Below, piece by piece: positions 46,361 to 55,492 of a stretch of DNA of 64,000 nt. Source of the stretch: PALSA-693 sp963702305 (GTDB taxonomy: Bacteria; Actinomycetota; Acidimicrobiia; Acidimicrobiales; Palsa-688); the NCBI GenBank assembly GCA_963702305.1, contig CAVPBX010000003.1, positions 62,001 to 126,000 on the forward strand, in the 5' to 3' direction. The translations under genes and the position numbers were made by a program. How positions within the stretch are numbered: the first letter of the stretch is position 1; each line of letters begins with the position of its first letter. Under the pieces are notes generated by a model, which searched no databases, was not told the DNA's origin, and worked only from the letters and a program-made list of their open reading frames with translations.

Positions 46361-47773
46361 ATGGACATTCGGGGTCGGCTCAGCCAACTCACATCTGGGC
46401 CACGCCTACCCAAACGCACCGTGCGCCTGCGTCTCACCGTCCTGTATGGCAGCGTGTTCCTTCTCGCCGGCGCCGGCCTGGTCGCCATCAGCTATCTCCT
46501 GGTGAACAACCGGCTCCACAACCTGCGGATGACCACAAGCGGGCCGTTGAACTCAAAGTCGACCCCTGGGATCGTCACCGGGCCTCGCTCCGTCACCGAC
46601 AGTCTGCGAGCACAACAGGCCACTGACCTGCACCAGTTCCTCGTCCAATCGCTCATCGCTTTGGGAGTCATGGCGGTCGTGTCGGTGTTGCTCGGCTGGC
46701 TCGTCGCCGGTCGAGCTCTACACCCCATTCGGACCATGACCGCTAGGGCCCGGCGGATCTCTGAGCGGAATCTGCACGAACGACTGGCGGTCGCCGGACC
46801 CGGCGATGAGCTCAAAGCCCTCGGTGACACCATCGACGGACTCCTCGCCCGGTTGGAAGCGGCGTTCAACTCGCAGCGGCAGTTCGTCGCCAACGCTTCC
46901 CATGAGCTACGCACCCCCCTGATGCTCGAGCAGACCATGCTCCAAGTTGCTTTGGCCGACCCGAATCTCAGCGTCAACTCGCTCCGCGCCACCTGCGAAG
47001 AAGTCATCCAAGCGGGCAAGCAACAGGAGCGTTTGCTCCACGCGCTCCTAACCCTGGCTCGTGGGCAGCGGGGCCTCGATCAGCGCCAACCTGTCGATGT
47101 TGCGGAGACCACCAAACAAGTTCTCGACACCTACCAGGGCGCCGTCGATTCGAACGCCCTGCGAATCAATCTGGCGCTACGCAGTGCCGTCGTATCAGGT
47201 GACGACCAGCTGATACGAGTCCTCGTATCGAATCTTCTCGACAACGCCATTCGATACAACCGGCATGGCGGTTCCATCGACGTCGATGTCACCCCCAGGG
47301 CCGGTCAACCGACCCTCGCCGTCACCAACACCGGCAACCTGGTACCCGCCGACCAAGTCGACCGGCTCCTCCAGCCCTTCCAGCGTCTCGACGGCGACCG
47401 CGCCGGCACCACCCATGACGGACTCGGTCTCGGGCTGTCGATCGTCGGGGCCATCGCCGCCGCCCACGACGCCACCGTGTCGGTCTCCGCACAACCTCAG
47501 GGAGGACTGACCATCCGCGTTTCGTTCCCGCCGGAGACGACCGTCAGTTCACGCCACCACCCGATGGGACGCAGACCCCGACTTTCGTCGCCCGTCCAGG
47601 ATTCGACGCCGGAACCGTCAACACGGTCGTTCAGAAACAGGCCGACCTGCCCGGCTTGCGGATCGACTCGTACCGCCACCCTCGACTTCCTACGGACACG
47701 ACCACCAGGCAAGGCCAAGGCATACCGGCGATGTCGAGCCTGTGGGCACGACTGGGAACAGGTCACCGGATAG
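46361..47773 (+). CDS. Sensor histidine kinase with C-terminal zinc ribbon
   Basis: A 470-residue kinase. Two membrane helices (LTVLYGSVFLLAGAGLVAIS and LIALGVMAVVSVLLGWLVAG) flank an extracellular sensor of about 60 residues. A HAMP domain follows, then the H-box FVANASHELRTPLMLEQTML with phospho-acceptor His181, N-box NLLDNAIRYNRHG, and G-boxes (DGLGLGLSIVGAIAAAH). The catalytic core ends near residue 395. After a linker, the protein ends in a zinc-ribbon-like CPAC (430-433) and CRAC (458-461) pair, which is unusual for this kinase family. It forms the pair with the OmpR regulator 2 bp upstream. Confidence 0.9.
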   Translation: MDIRGRLSQLTSGPRLPKRTVRLRLTVLYGSVFLLAGAGLVAISYLLVNNRLHNLRMTTSGPLNSKSTPGIVTGPRSVTDSLRAQQATDLHQFLVQSLIALGVMAVVSVLLGWLVAGRALHPIRTMTARARRISERNLHERLAVAGPGDELKALGDTIDGLLARLEAAFNSQRQFVANASHELRTPLMLEQTMLQVALADPNLSVNSLRATCEEVIQAGKQQERLLHALLTLARGQRGLDQRQPVDVAETTKQVLDTYQGAVDSNALRINLALRSAVVSGDDQLIRVLVSNLLDNAIRYNRHGGSIDVDVTPRAGQPTLAVTNTGNLVPADQVDRLLQPFQRLDGDRAGTTHDGLGLGLSIVGAIAAAHDATVSVSAQPQGGLTIRVSFPPETTVSSRHHPMGRRPRLSSPVQDSTPEPSTRSFRNRPTCPACGSTRTATLDFLRTRPPGKAKAYRRCRACGHDWEQVTG

Positions 47774-47823
47774 CGGGATCAAGGTTCCGTCATCGAGGGC
47801 GGCACGCTGGTTGCCGCCGCGGA

Positions 47824-48333
47824 TCAGTCGTCCCGAAGACGGCTGTAGAGGACGATGTCCCGCCATTCACCTGCCCGAAACTGCGCATGACGCAAAATTC
47901 CCTCCCGGGAGAACCCGGCGGCTTCAAGGGCGCGCTGTTCCGCAATGTTGTCGACGTCGGTGGCGGCCTCGATTCGCTCAACCAGCTGAGTGGAGAACAG
48001 ATACTCAGCGAGCTGGCGCTGGGCCGCCGACCCGTAACCCTGCCGCCGATGCTCGGCAAACAGCGAGATACCGACATTTAGTGCTCGGCAGGCGGCCGAT
48101 GGCCCGTGCTGAACGGTGAACCAGCTCACGGACCCGACAAGTGTCCTGTCGTTCGTCTCAACCGCGAGCATCCCAGCATCGCCGCTGATCCCGCCGTTAC
48201 TGGCGAAGCGGCGGTGAAAGCGATTACTCGCACCGATCTCGAAGTTGTTCCAGGGGTCCAATTCGGGTGTTTCGTTGGCGGTCAGCGAGTCAAGGTCTGC
48301 TTCGCTCACCGCCCGCAGTCGTACCTTGTCCAT
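47824..48333 (-). CDS. GNAT N-acetyltransferase (RimJ/RimL-like)
   Basis: A 169-residue acetyltransferase: RLRAVSEADLDSLTANETPE at the N-terminus, LNVGISLFAEHRRQGYGSAA with the acetyl-CoA-binding Arg/Gln-x-x-Gly-x-Gly/Ala motif, and IEAATDVDNIAEQRALEAAG then FSREGILRHAQFRAGEWRDI, typical of the RimJ subgroup. It may acetylate a protein N-terminus or a small molecule. It is convergent with the kinase gene, 50 bp away. It marks the left edge of the accessory-looking region. Confidence 0.88.
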   Translation of the reverse strand: MDKVRLRAVSEADLDSLTANETPELDPWNNFEIGASNRFHRRFASNGGISGDAGMLAVETNDRTLVGSVSWFTVQHGPSAACRALNVGISLFAEHRRQGYGSAAQRQLAEYLFSTQLVERIEAATDVDNIAEQRALEAAGFSREGILRHAQFRAGEWRDIVLYSRLRDD

Positions 48334-48395
48334 ACCTCCATGTTGCTTGCTCTCGAGGCGCTGATCCGGGCGCGCGCGTTCGGCGCAGACACCTC

Positions 48396-48623
48396 TTACA
48401 CCGGGGTGAGCAGATAGTCGGCGATGTAACCCTCTACGCCATTGGTGTCATATTTGACCGGGAACCACTTGTTGCCACCCTCGTGCGAGTCACCGTCAAC
48501 GAGGTCGCCCGCCTCGACACGCTCGTTTTCAAGCAGTTCCTGCACTACATCTGAGAATCGCGTTGGTTCCTTCCGTATGTTGGTGTGAGTATGAGTTTTC
48601 ATTGGTTCCTTGTATTCGGGCAT
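48396..48623 (-). CDS. Small SH3-like domain protein, AT-richer than neighbours
   Basis: A 75-residue protein starting at ATG 48623 with GGAGGA 5 nt upstream. The sequence, with TNIRKEPTRFSDVVQELLEN, RVEAGDLVDGD and KWFPVKYDTNGVEGYIADYL, has the pattern of a bacterial SH3 domain (TNVR... WxKV... GYV...YL). There is no signal peptide, unlike most wall-binding SH3b proteins, so it may act in the cytoplasm or be phage-derived. The local GC content is clearly lower than in the flanking genes, a sign of recent transfer. Larger reading frames upstream are not family-like. Confidence 0.6.
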   Translation of the reverse strand: MPEYKEPMKTHTHTNIRKEPTRFSDVVQELLENERVEAGDLVDGDSHEGGNKWFPVKYDTNGVEGYIADYLLTPV

Positions 48624-48914
48624 GCTTTCCTCCGGGGCCTGGCGGACTGACCCCTCGATTTTGCTGCCGTCGGCTGCCAGAACGGAAAGAAGTGTTCGTT
48701 TGGTCACGAGGCTGTGAAGATCTCGTCGGGTGCTTCCTTGCCTTCGCCACACCTGATCCGGGGTGCGAGGTACTGGTCGGGATAGTCCCGATTGGCTGCT
48801 GCCACAGCAGAACGCATCTCAGCGCTCCGGCCTGGCCCGCCGAGCCGCCGGCGAGCGTGGCTGGCCCCGGCTGGGCAGGGCGATCACGGCGTTACCGTAC
48901 GCTGCTCGGACGCC

Positions 48915-49360
48915 ATGGTCCCTCCCGAGCTCGACCTACCAGACCCCGCTCTGCTCGAGCCGATCGAGGATCAGTTCTGGACCGCGGATGGGCTCTTCCT
49001 CGCTCAGCCCTCGTGGTCGTCCGTGGAGCGCCGATAACCGCCGAGAAGTTCCTCGCACATGCCGCCCGGCAGGCCCGGGAGTACAGCCTGCGGGGACTCA
49101 ACATGGCTTCCGTGAGCGTCGACTTTGTCATGGACGAATGGCCGTTGGAGCGGATCCTGGAGGGGCAGCTAGCGACCTATACCCGCTACGCCACCTATGG
49201 GGTGTCCGACCTGGTGGCGGAGGGGTTCGAGGTGTTGGCCACCGGCCGACCGCCTCACGCCGACGTTGTGCTGGCCGCTCTCAGTATCTTGGAAGTGGAG
49301 CGTCTGAGCCGTCTGTTCGCTCCCAGCGAGACCCGCAACCCGTACAAGCGGAGGAGGTGA
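48915..49360 (+). CDS. Unknown protein, probably frameshifted, paired with the next gene
   Basis: Two frames join to one protein of about 148 residues. The first, from ATG 48915, reads VPPELDLPDPALLEPIEDQF then WTADGLFL. The frame changes near 49000, and the second continues VVVRGAPITAEKFLAHAARQ, LRGLNMASVSVDFVMDEWPL, LATYTRYATYGVSDLVAEGF and HADVVLAALSILEVERLSRL to the stop at 49360. As written, the first frame stops at 49037 (40 residues) and the second could start only at an internal GTG (49013). The protein is soluble and unrecognised. The next gene starts 5 bp later behind GGAGG, so the two form an operon. Confidence 0.5.
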
Positions 49361-49365
49361 CCGAG

Positions 49366-49662
49366 ATGGCCGTAGAACTCGACATTCCCTGCGACGTCCA
49401 AGGACGGGACGAAGAGGGCCATCTCTGGGCCTTCCTCGACGAGGCGACCCGACCTGAGACCATCATCGAGGGCCACCTGGTGGTGACCGGAGACGACGAG
49501 GACCCCGTCGTTGCCCGGGTGATCCACATCCTCGATCGCCCCGGCGGCCGCAAAGTCATCATGGAACTCGTTGGTGACGCCGGCGAGCTCGTCGAGGCCC
49601 TGGTTCGGGCGCGGGTCGTCGCAGCCTGCTCACAGGGCCTGCGCCCACCCCATCGCCTTTGA
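49366..49662 (+). CDS. Small acidic unknown protein, second gene of a pair
   Basis: A 98-residue protein with a strong ribosome site (GGAGG) and ATG at 49366. It is acidic: DIPCDVQGRDEEGHLWAFLD, IIEGHLVVTGDDEDPVVARV, IHILDRPGGRKVIMELVGDA and ELVEALVRARVVAACSQ. The pattern of beta strands and a final helix suggests a compact fold. It is probably co-translated with the upstream unknown protein and could be its partner, as in a two-component module. The family is not recognised. Confidence 0.6.
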   Translation: MAVELDIPCDVQGRDEEGHLWAFLDEATRPETIIEGHLVVTGDDEDPVVARVIHILDRPGGRKVIMELVGDAGELVEALVRARVVAACSQGLRPPHRL

Positions 49663-50008
49663 CTCCTCATCGGGGAAACCAGCCAATTCTGGCCCTCGCT
49701 ACCTCCGGGCTCGCGGTCAGCGTCACGTTGCCTTCACGGTGCGGGCGAACGGCAGCCCCGAAGGTCTGCGTGGGTCACAGCATTTGGCGATGGCTGGCTT
49801 TGCCCCAGTCCAGACAGACATTCTGCACGTACGCTCTGTCGCGCCGGCACGAGCACGCAGCAGCGCCCGACCCGTCGTTTAGGCGCTGTCGTGGCAACAC
49901 CATCAATGAACGTTCGGCTCGCACCTTCTGGGTAGGTGCCCTAGATCGGCAGTTATAGGGGTGATCCGCGTAGCGTCAACCTGCCGAGAGGGAACGCGTC
50001 CCGAGGGA
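49663..50008. other. Intergenic stretch without a credible gene
   Basis: About 346 bp between the small acidic gene and the NarL-type regulator stop. Short open frames exist but lack ribosome sites, and their translations are Arg/Ser/Thr-rich and not protein-like. No strong hairpin or repeat was seen. It may be the decayed remains of another gene. Confidence 0.5.
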
Positions 50009-50668
50009 TTACGTGAACCCGTGCTGGTAGGCGTAGGTCACGGCTTGTGCTCGGTCGTGCACGCCGGTCTTGGCGAAGACGTGGTTGATGTGTGTTTTGA
50101 TCGTTGATTCGTTGAGGAAGAGTTGCTCGGCGATCTGTGCGTTGGTCAGTCCGCGAGCGATGAGGGTAAGTACTTCGGCTTCTCGGGTTGTAAGTCCGTC
50201 CGGGAGGAGTCGGCCCTCCTCGTTTCCTCGGGTGGGCGGACTGTTGACGATGGCGTCGAGGAGATGATGTTGAACGGCGGGATCAATTACGGCTTGGCCC
50301 TGGGTCAGTTGGTGGACGGCGTGGCGGATTTCCTCCGCGCCAGTATCCTTGGTGAGGTAGCCGCGGGCGCCGGCTCGGAGTGCGTCGATGACTGAGCGAT
50401 CGTCTGCGTAGGTCGTAAGTACGAGCACGTGGATGTGGGGGGCTTGAGCCCGAAGGCGTCTGGTGGCTTCAACGCCGTCGCAACGAGGCATGCGGAGATC
50501 CATGAGGACGACATCGGGGCTGGTCGTGGCGGCGAGTTGAACGGCCTCATCACCGTCGACGGCGACGCCTACGACTTCGACGTCGTCGAGCAATTCCAAC
50601 AGAGTGCGCAGTCCCTCGCGAACGACTCGCTGATCGTCGGCAATCAACACCCGGACAGAGTTGGTCAT
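50009..50668 (-). CDS. NarL/LuxR-family response regulator
   Basis: A 219-residue regulator: receiver domain VRVLIADDQRVVREGLRTLL with phospho-acceptor Asp57 in SPDVVLMDLRMPRCDGVEAT, the conserved Thr/Lys in VLVLTTYADD and GYLTKDTGAEEIRHAVHQL, and a LuxR-type HTH (LTTREAEVLTLIARGLTNAQ, IAEQLFLNESTIKTHINHVF). Its ATG overlaps the stop of the partner kinase (ATGA, 50665-50668). The gene is intact although the kinase is not, so it may be orphaned or under cross-talk from other kinases. Confidence 0.93.
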   Translation of the reverse strand: MTNSVRVLIADDQRVVREGLRTLLELLDDVEVVGVAVDGDEAVQLAATTSPDVVLMDLRMPRCDGVEATRRLRAQAPHIHVLVLTTYADDRSVIDALRAGARGYLTKDTGAEEIRHAVHQLTQGQAVIDPAVQHHLLDAIVNSPPTRGNEEGRLLPDGLTTREAEVLTLIARGLTNAQIAEQLFLNESTIKTHINHVFAKTGVHDRAQAVTYAYQHGFT

Positions 50669-51838
50669 CGCGGCGCCCACAGTTCCACCTTGAAACCCTG
50701 GTCCGTGGGGCCGGTAGTAAGTGTCCCGCCAAGAGCTCGGCTCGCTCGCGCATGCCGGTCAGTCCGTATCCGGTGCCGCCGCCCGGTGGCGGAGTTTGTC
50801 GTTCTGAGTCGTAGTTCTGGATAGTGAGGCGCGTGCCCCGGGTTCGTAGTTGAGGTTCACCTCGACGCCTTGGGGATAGGCGTGTCTGCGGATGTTCGTA
50901 AGCGCTTCTTGTGTCACTCGGTACAACGTCAACCGGCAGTCGCTGGCCAGCTCTCGTTCGCCTCCATGAACACTGAACTGGCAGGGCACCCCTGTGTCGG
51001 CTTCGAACTCGCTGGCAAGGGCCGCGAGGCGTTGGGGGCCGGGCAGGGCATCGTCGCGCAGCATGCCAATCGCCCGACGGGCCTCGTCCAGCCCGGTCTT
51101 GGCCAGGCTGTGGGAACGGTCGAGCGCGTGCTGCAGCTCAGGTCCGGTCACACCCCGCTGGGCCATAAGGCGAGCGCCTTCGAGGTTGAGGACGAGACCA
51201 GACAGCGAATGAGCGAGGACGTCGTGCATCTCGCGGGCCAGGCGTTGCCGTTCGGCCAGTGCGGCGGCCTGCGCCTGGGCCGCCCGAGTCTGTTCGAGCT
51301 GTGCGATGACGAACTGGGACTGCTCGTCGGCGACGATGAACCGCCCGGCGAAGACAGCGACGCCGAAATATGCAGCGACGGCCAACTCGTCCAGAATGAC
51401 CGAGTCGACGGGCCGGCCGTGGCCCACGGCTGCCGCTACTGCGAGCCGCGACTAAACCCACTGCGGCTACCGCCACCGCGATCGATCGAGGGAAGCGGAA
51501 GGCGGCGGCCGACACTGGCGGGAACATCATCAAGAACCCGGGGCCGTCAGGCTGTAGACCAAACAAGGTCGAAGCGCAGATCACCATCACCGCCAGCAGC
51601 ACCATCCGCGCCGGCGCTGGTCGAAGCGCACGTGCTCGAAGGCCACCAAGGCTGCCCCGAACAAGACCAGCGCGGCACTGACTGCCAAGCGCTCGCCGTG
51701 GAGACCCGGTGTCGGTCGGGCCCGGAACGTGACCGCAATCAGGAAACCGATCGCCACCAGCGCCAGCGGAAGCGTCCAGCGCAAGGTTCGGCGCTGATCT
51801 CCCCGGGCGTCGGCTGAGACGGTCTGCCCTGACCCCAT
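50665..51838 (-). pseudogene. NarL-type sensor histidine kinase broken by four frameshifts
   Basis: The pieces read in order: MGSGQTVSADARGDQRRTLR with membrane helices (LPLALVAIGFLIAVTF, LAVSAALVLFGAALVAFEHV); MVLLAVMVICASTLFG and FPRSIAVAVAAVGLVAA after a break near 51600; AVAAYFGVAVFAGRFIVADE and the HisKA_3 box RLAREMHDVLAHSLSGLVLN after a break near 51450; then TIQNYDSERQTPPPGGG with GYGLTGMRERAELLAG, and TDQGFKVELWAPR, after breaks near 50835 and 50730. The last part holds the ATPase G-box. The phospho-His motif is intact, but the protein cannot be made as written. The stop overlaps the regulator start. Confidence 0.7.
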
Positions 51839-52059
51839 CGGCTCGAAGTGTACGGCTCCGAACCCGCCAGAACTACGGGGATTCGACTCGTGTACACCAG
51901 GCGTCCGGTGGCCGGAGCGATCGGCGTTTAGCCGCCAATGGCCCAGGCGACCACAGTGACGGACCTCTCACCGAGTGTGTGTGGGTGGAGTGCCAGTTCC
52001 ACCCGGAGTTCCACCCCGGGGTGGATCTCAGCGAGCCCGACCATCGGATACTCAACACC

Positions 52060-52590
52060 ATGACCATTTCCGATTACCTGCTGAATATCTTCCTCGTCGG
52101 GTCTGGTCGTGCTGCAGATCCGCGGCCACAAAATCACCTGGCCCCGGCTCATCTTCCCCGTCGTCGTCACCGTGTGGGTAGCCTCGCAATTCCTCCGCGG
52201 CATCCCCACCGCCGGCAACGACACACTCCTCAAGACCAGCCTCGCCCTGGCCGGCGTCGCGTTTGGCTTGCTCGCTGGGCGGCCACCACCATCCGCCGCC
52301 AAGGCGCCGGAGCCTTCGCCAAGGCCGGGGTAGCAGCTGCTGCGTTGTGGGTGGCCGGCATCGGCGCCCGAAAACGGCTTCGCCATCTGGGTGTCGCACG
52401 GTGGCCACCCCACCGTCGCCAGCTTCAGCGCCGCCCACAACATCACCACCGGGACCGCCTGGGTAGCGGGGTTCATCCTCATGGCCATGCTTGAAGTCGC
52501 CGTCCGGACCGCAATCCTGTACATCAAGACGATTCGGTCGGGCGCCGAGATCCCACGCGGCGGGCTCCGCCAGCGTTCGTCGCCGCCTGA
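52060..52590 (+). pseudogene. Four-helix membrane protein gene with three frameshifts
   Basis: Starting at ATG 52060, the frames give MTISDYLLNIFLVG, then LQIRGHKITWPRLIFPVVVT with VWVASQFLRGIPTAGNDTLL, KTSLALAGVAFGLLAG, then TTIRRQGAGAFAKAGVAAAA with LWVAGIGAR, then WVSHGGHPTVASFSAAHNIT, GTAWVAGFILMAMLEVAVRT and AILYIKTIRSGAEIP. Breaks lie near 52110, 52280 and 52375. Together they form a protein of about 175 residues with four or five membrane helices, of a kind seen beside actinobacterial NarL-type systems. It is divergent from the broken kinase, 221 bp away. Function unknown; the end at 52590 assumes one more shift. Confidence 0.5.
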
Positions 52591-52693
52591 CCGGCACCAA
52601 CCAACACGCGAAGTGGCCGGTGCCCGGAGCAGACGCCGGCCACCGCTGCGCGGTCGGCTGCCCGTCCAGAACCGCCGGTTCGCGCCGTACAGA

Positions 52694-53182
52694 ATGACGG
52701 CGTTGGTATGGGCGGTGATCCAGTGGGTCGGCACGGCGGTGGTAGTTGTGTGGCTGACCTACGCCAAGATTGTCAGCCAAGCCCCGGCTGGGGACAGCGT
52801 CGACGTGCGCTTCTTCTTGGCTGGCCTGGCGACCGGATTTGGTGGTTTTGTTTACGCCGTGGCGGGGCCTCGGGGTGGGCCGACTTTCATCACTGTTCTG
52901 GCCGGACTGGGAGGCGGCGTGCTGGGAGGGGTGGTCGTGTGGGCTGAGCTACGGAACACCTGGATGCGTTGGCGTCAGGCTCCAGGAGGTGAGGGTCTGG
53001 CCCCACTGGGACTGTTGCGTCGTCAACTTGTCAGTTCATTTCAGATAGGTCGAGCCACCGTTCGCGTCTGTATCGTAATCGTGATAGGCGTGATTCTGGT
53101 TGGCTCCTCGCTGTCGTGGCCGGCTGAAGCAGGGCCACGAGAGCACTCGCAAGTCGAGATATATCGCTGGATATACGGGTGA
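52694..53182 (+). CDS. Possible small membrane protein
   Basis: A 162-residue frame from ATG 52694 with three or four hydrophobic segments: ALVWAVIQWVGTAVVVVWLT, FFLAGLATGFGGFVYAVAGP, FITVLAGLGGGVLGGVVVWA and VRVCIVIVIGVILVGSSLSW. The helices support a real membrane protein, but the loops are irregular and no ribosome site is clear. It may be another decayed gene of the accessory region. Family unknown. The ~170 bp after it, up to 53351, hold no gene that can be supported. Confidence 0.4.
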   Translation: MTALVWAVIQWVGTAVVVVWLTYAKIVSQAPAGDSVDVRFFLAGLATGFGGFVYAVAGPRGGPTFITVLAGLGGGVLGGVVVWAELRNTWMRWRQAPGGEGLAPLGLLRRQLVSSFQIGRATVRVCIVIVIGVILVGSSLSWPAEAGPREHSQVEIYRWIYG

Positions 53183-53351
53183 TCCATGATGATTCACATG
53201 CCACGGCGGCGGGGGCGTTCTGCTCCAAGCTGAAGCAGCCGCTGGCGGTACTCGACCAGTACGAGATCGCCGATTCCGGCGTCCATGGCTCTGTCCGTCC
53301 GCCTTGGGAGTCGACGCCAGAACGAATATTCCGTGCTTGGCCGAGCGGACT

Positions 53352-53666
53352 TCATTCGTCACTCCACGGGTCATCCCCTGAGTCGAGCGATGCCGCAGGC
53401 GTGGGACGAATCCCTAACTGAGCTAGCTTGGGATCGCGGAATGCTTCCAGGCCCTTCGACGGAAGGAGTCTGGTAAGGCACTCGACGCCGTGCTTGGCGG
53501 CTTGGCGGTCGTCGGCCAAGAGAGAGTCAATAACGGTCGGATCGTCTGGACCGCCGGTGATCCTGTTCTTCACCACGTCAATCGTCCAACCCGACCGGCG
53601 GACCGTCCGGTAACGGAGCCATCGGAACACCTCGTAGAGCAGGTCCACAGCGGCGGGGACGAACAT
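53352..53666 (-). CDS. Unknown small protein in the accessory region
   Basis: A 104-residue frame from ATG 53666: FVPAAVDLLYEVFRWLRYRT, VRRSGWTIDVVKNRITGGPD, DPTVIDSLLADDRQAAKHGV and ECLTRLLPSKGLEAFRDPKL. The amino-acid mix and predicted helices are protein-like. No family is recognised. It lies 77 bp downstream of a second unknown gene on the same strand and may be co-transcribed with it. Base composition is lower in GC than the chromosome around it. Confidence 0.45.
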   Translation of the reverse strand: MFVPAAVDLLYEVFRWLRYRTVRRSGWTIDVVKNRITGGPDDPTVIDSLLADDRQAAKHGVECLTRLLPSKGLEAFRDPKLAQLGIRPTPAASLDSGDDPWSDE

Positions 53667-53743
53667 TCGCCCATACGACTCCCTGAGGGGATACCCAGCC
53701 CGTCGGCCAACGACGGTGACGTGAGCGTGGTCGGGAGCAAACG

Positions 53744-54061
53744 CTACGAGATCCAGAAGTCGGCCTCTTCGCTGAGATGGAAAGGCCAGATCGCTCCTAT
53801 CAGTGCCCGCGGCCAGCTGAGCCGGCAGAGCAGCTCCACCATCTGCCCGTTCTTCACCGAGACAACCAGATCGTTCGACACAGAGAAGATGCTTCGCTTG
53901 ACCCGGACCCGGTGTTCTCCTGGAGCGACGTCGAACACGGCTTGGTGGTCAGGCCAGATGTCTCCTACAACGGTCCCGTCGATTTCAACACTGTAGTTTC
54001 GGAACGAATCCGGCCCGCGGATGGCTGGCATGTAGATCTTGAGCACGCCACCCGCGGACAC
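53744..54061 (-). CDS. Unknown beta-rich (PEGA-like) small protein
   Basis: A 105-residue frame from a GTG at 54061. VLKIYMPAIRGPDSFRNYSV, EIDGTVVGDIWPDHQAVFDV, APGEHRVRVKRSIFSVSNDL and VVSVKNGQMVELLCRLSWP fit a beta-sandwich of PEGA type (a VDG... G.. PG.H.V pattern), followed by a hydrophobic C-terminal segment LIGAIWPFHLS. It may be membrane-attached. The longer frame to 54244 adds an Arg/Pro-rich segment with no family support. It lies just upstream of the integrase start, on the opposite strand, a usual place for element cargo. Confidence 0.5.
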   Translation of the reverse strand: MSAGGVLKIYMPAIRGPDSFRNYSVEIDGTVVGDIWPDHQAVFDVAPGEHRVRVKRSIFSVSNDLVVSVKNGQMVELLCRLSWPRALIGAIWPFHLSEEADFWIS

Positions 54062-54269
54062 ACATGCCACGATATCGGCGGTCCCAGGCTCCCTGGTCGG
54101 CCCGCCAAGGTGCCGCTGATCGCGCTGCGGACCCCGCGGTGTTCTGTCGGGCCTTCTGGATTCAGGCGGAGCAGGTCGTCGACGCCACATCGCAGATTCT
54201 CGAGGCTCTGCCCGGCCCGTGGACGCCCAAAGAGCGTCCTCCACCGCTGCATGCTCTGGAGGTGCTCAC

Positions 54270-55400
54270 ATGCGCCCGCCGTCACTTCGGGTCAGTCCGG
54301 AAGCTCCCCTCCGGCCACTACCAAGCCTCGTACTGGCACTTGGCCGAACGTCATACGGCCGACCAGACCTTTGAGACGAAGGGCGACGCCCAGGCGCGGC
54401 TCAGCGAAGTGGAGACCGCCATCCGGCGTGGCCGGTGGGTCGACCCGTCAGCAGGCCGGGTGCTCTTCGGCCGGTACGTCGACGACTGGCTGACTCAGCG
54501 CTACGACATCCGACCGTGGACCCGCGAGCTGTACCGCAGCCTCATCAAGTGCCATCTCAAGCCGACGTTCGAGCGCGTCCCGCTCACCGCCATCACGACT
54601 GCGTCGGTGCGGCGCTGGCGAGCAAGCATCGTGGCCAACCAACCGACCACTGCGGCCAAGGCGTATCGCCTGCTTCGAGCCGTCTTGATGACCGCCACAG
54701 CCGACGGGTTGATCCTCACCAATCCGTGTGTGATCAAGGGCGCCGGCCAGGAGCGCGCCCCGAGAGGAGTATCCCCACACTCGAGACGCTGGCAGCGATC
54801 GCAGACGCCCTCGACGACCGGTACCGGGCCCTCGTCTACACGGCCGCTTTGGCCGGGCTTCGTGCCGGAGAGCTGGCCGGGCTCGAACGCCGGCACGTCG
54901 ACCTGGTCCACCGGACCGTCACCGTCGAACAGCAGGCGCAGGTCGTCGTCGGCCGGGGCCGTGTGCTCGGGCCACCAAAGTCCGACGCTGGCCGGCGCAC
55001 CGTCGCTATCCCGACCGAGTTGGCTCACATCTCGAGGAGCATCTGTCCACCTACGTCGGTCCCGAACCGAACGCCGTCGTCTTCACCGGAGACAAGGGCG
55101 CCCCCGATCACCACCCAACATTGGTCCCACAAGTTCCGGGAGGCGGCCGACAGCGCCGGCGCGCCCGGACTCCACTTCCACGACCTCAGACACCTGGCCG
55201 GCACCCGGGCCGCCGCCACCGGTGCCTCCACCCGGGCTCATGGCCCGCCTCGGCCACTCCACGCCAAGGGCCAGCCTCATCTACCAGCACGCCACCGAGC
55301 AGCGAGACCGCCAGATCGCCGCCGGCATCGACGCCATCCTCGAAGCCGCCAAGGAAGACAGCAGAGAACCAGCAGCGGCCATCGTCGACCTCGACACATC
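54270..55400 (+). pseudogene. Tyrosine recombinase (phage-type integrase), decayed by several frameshifts
   Basis: The pieces form a normal actinobacterial phage integrase of about 375 residues. RRHFGSVRKLPSGHYQASYW, ETKGDAQARLSEVETAIRRG and VDDWLTQRYDIRPWTRELYR are the N-terminal arm- and core-binding parts. YRALVYTAALAGLRAGELAG holds the first catalytic Arg, LHFHDLRHLAGT the His-x-x-Arg pair, and LMARLGHSTPRASLIYQHAT the second His and the nucleophile Tyr. ATG 54270 follows GGAGG (7 nt), but the frame shifts at once by one C, then again near 54770, 55025, 55100 and 55240. The 3' end points at tRNA-Gly, 90 bp away, the usual attachment site of such elements. Confidence 0.75.
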
Positions 55401-55438
55401 GCGGACGAATCGCGGCACGCCGGCCCCTGGACACAGAA

Positions 55439-55464
55439 AAAGCGCCCCCCGAGGAGGGCGCTTT
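55439..55464 (-). terminator. Rho-independent terminator downstream of tRNA-Gly
   Basis: AAAGCGCCC and GGGCGCTTT form a 9-bp stem with an 8-nt loop. On the minus strand the stem is followed by TTTTTCTGT, so it terminates the tRNA-Gly transcript, whose 3' end is at 55493. On the plus strand it could also end the integrase message. Confidence 0.8.
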
Positions 55465-55492
55465 ATAGGCCTTGACCTGGACTTTCCGAGAG

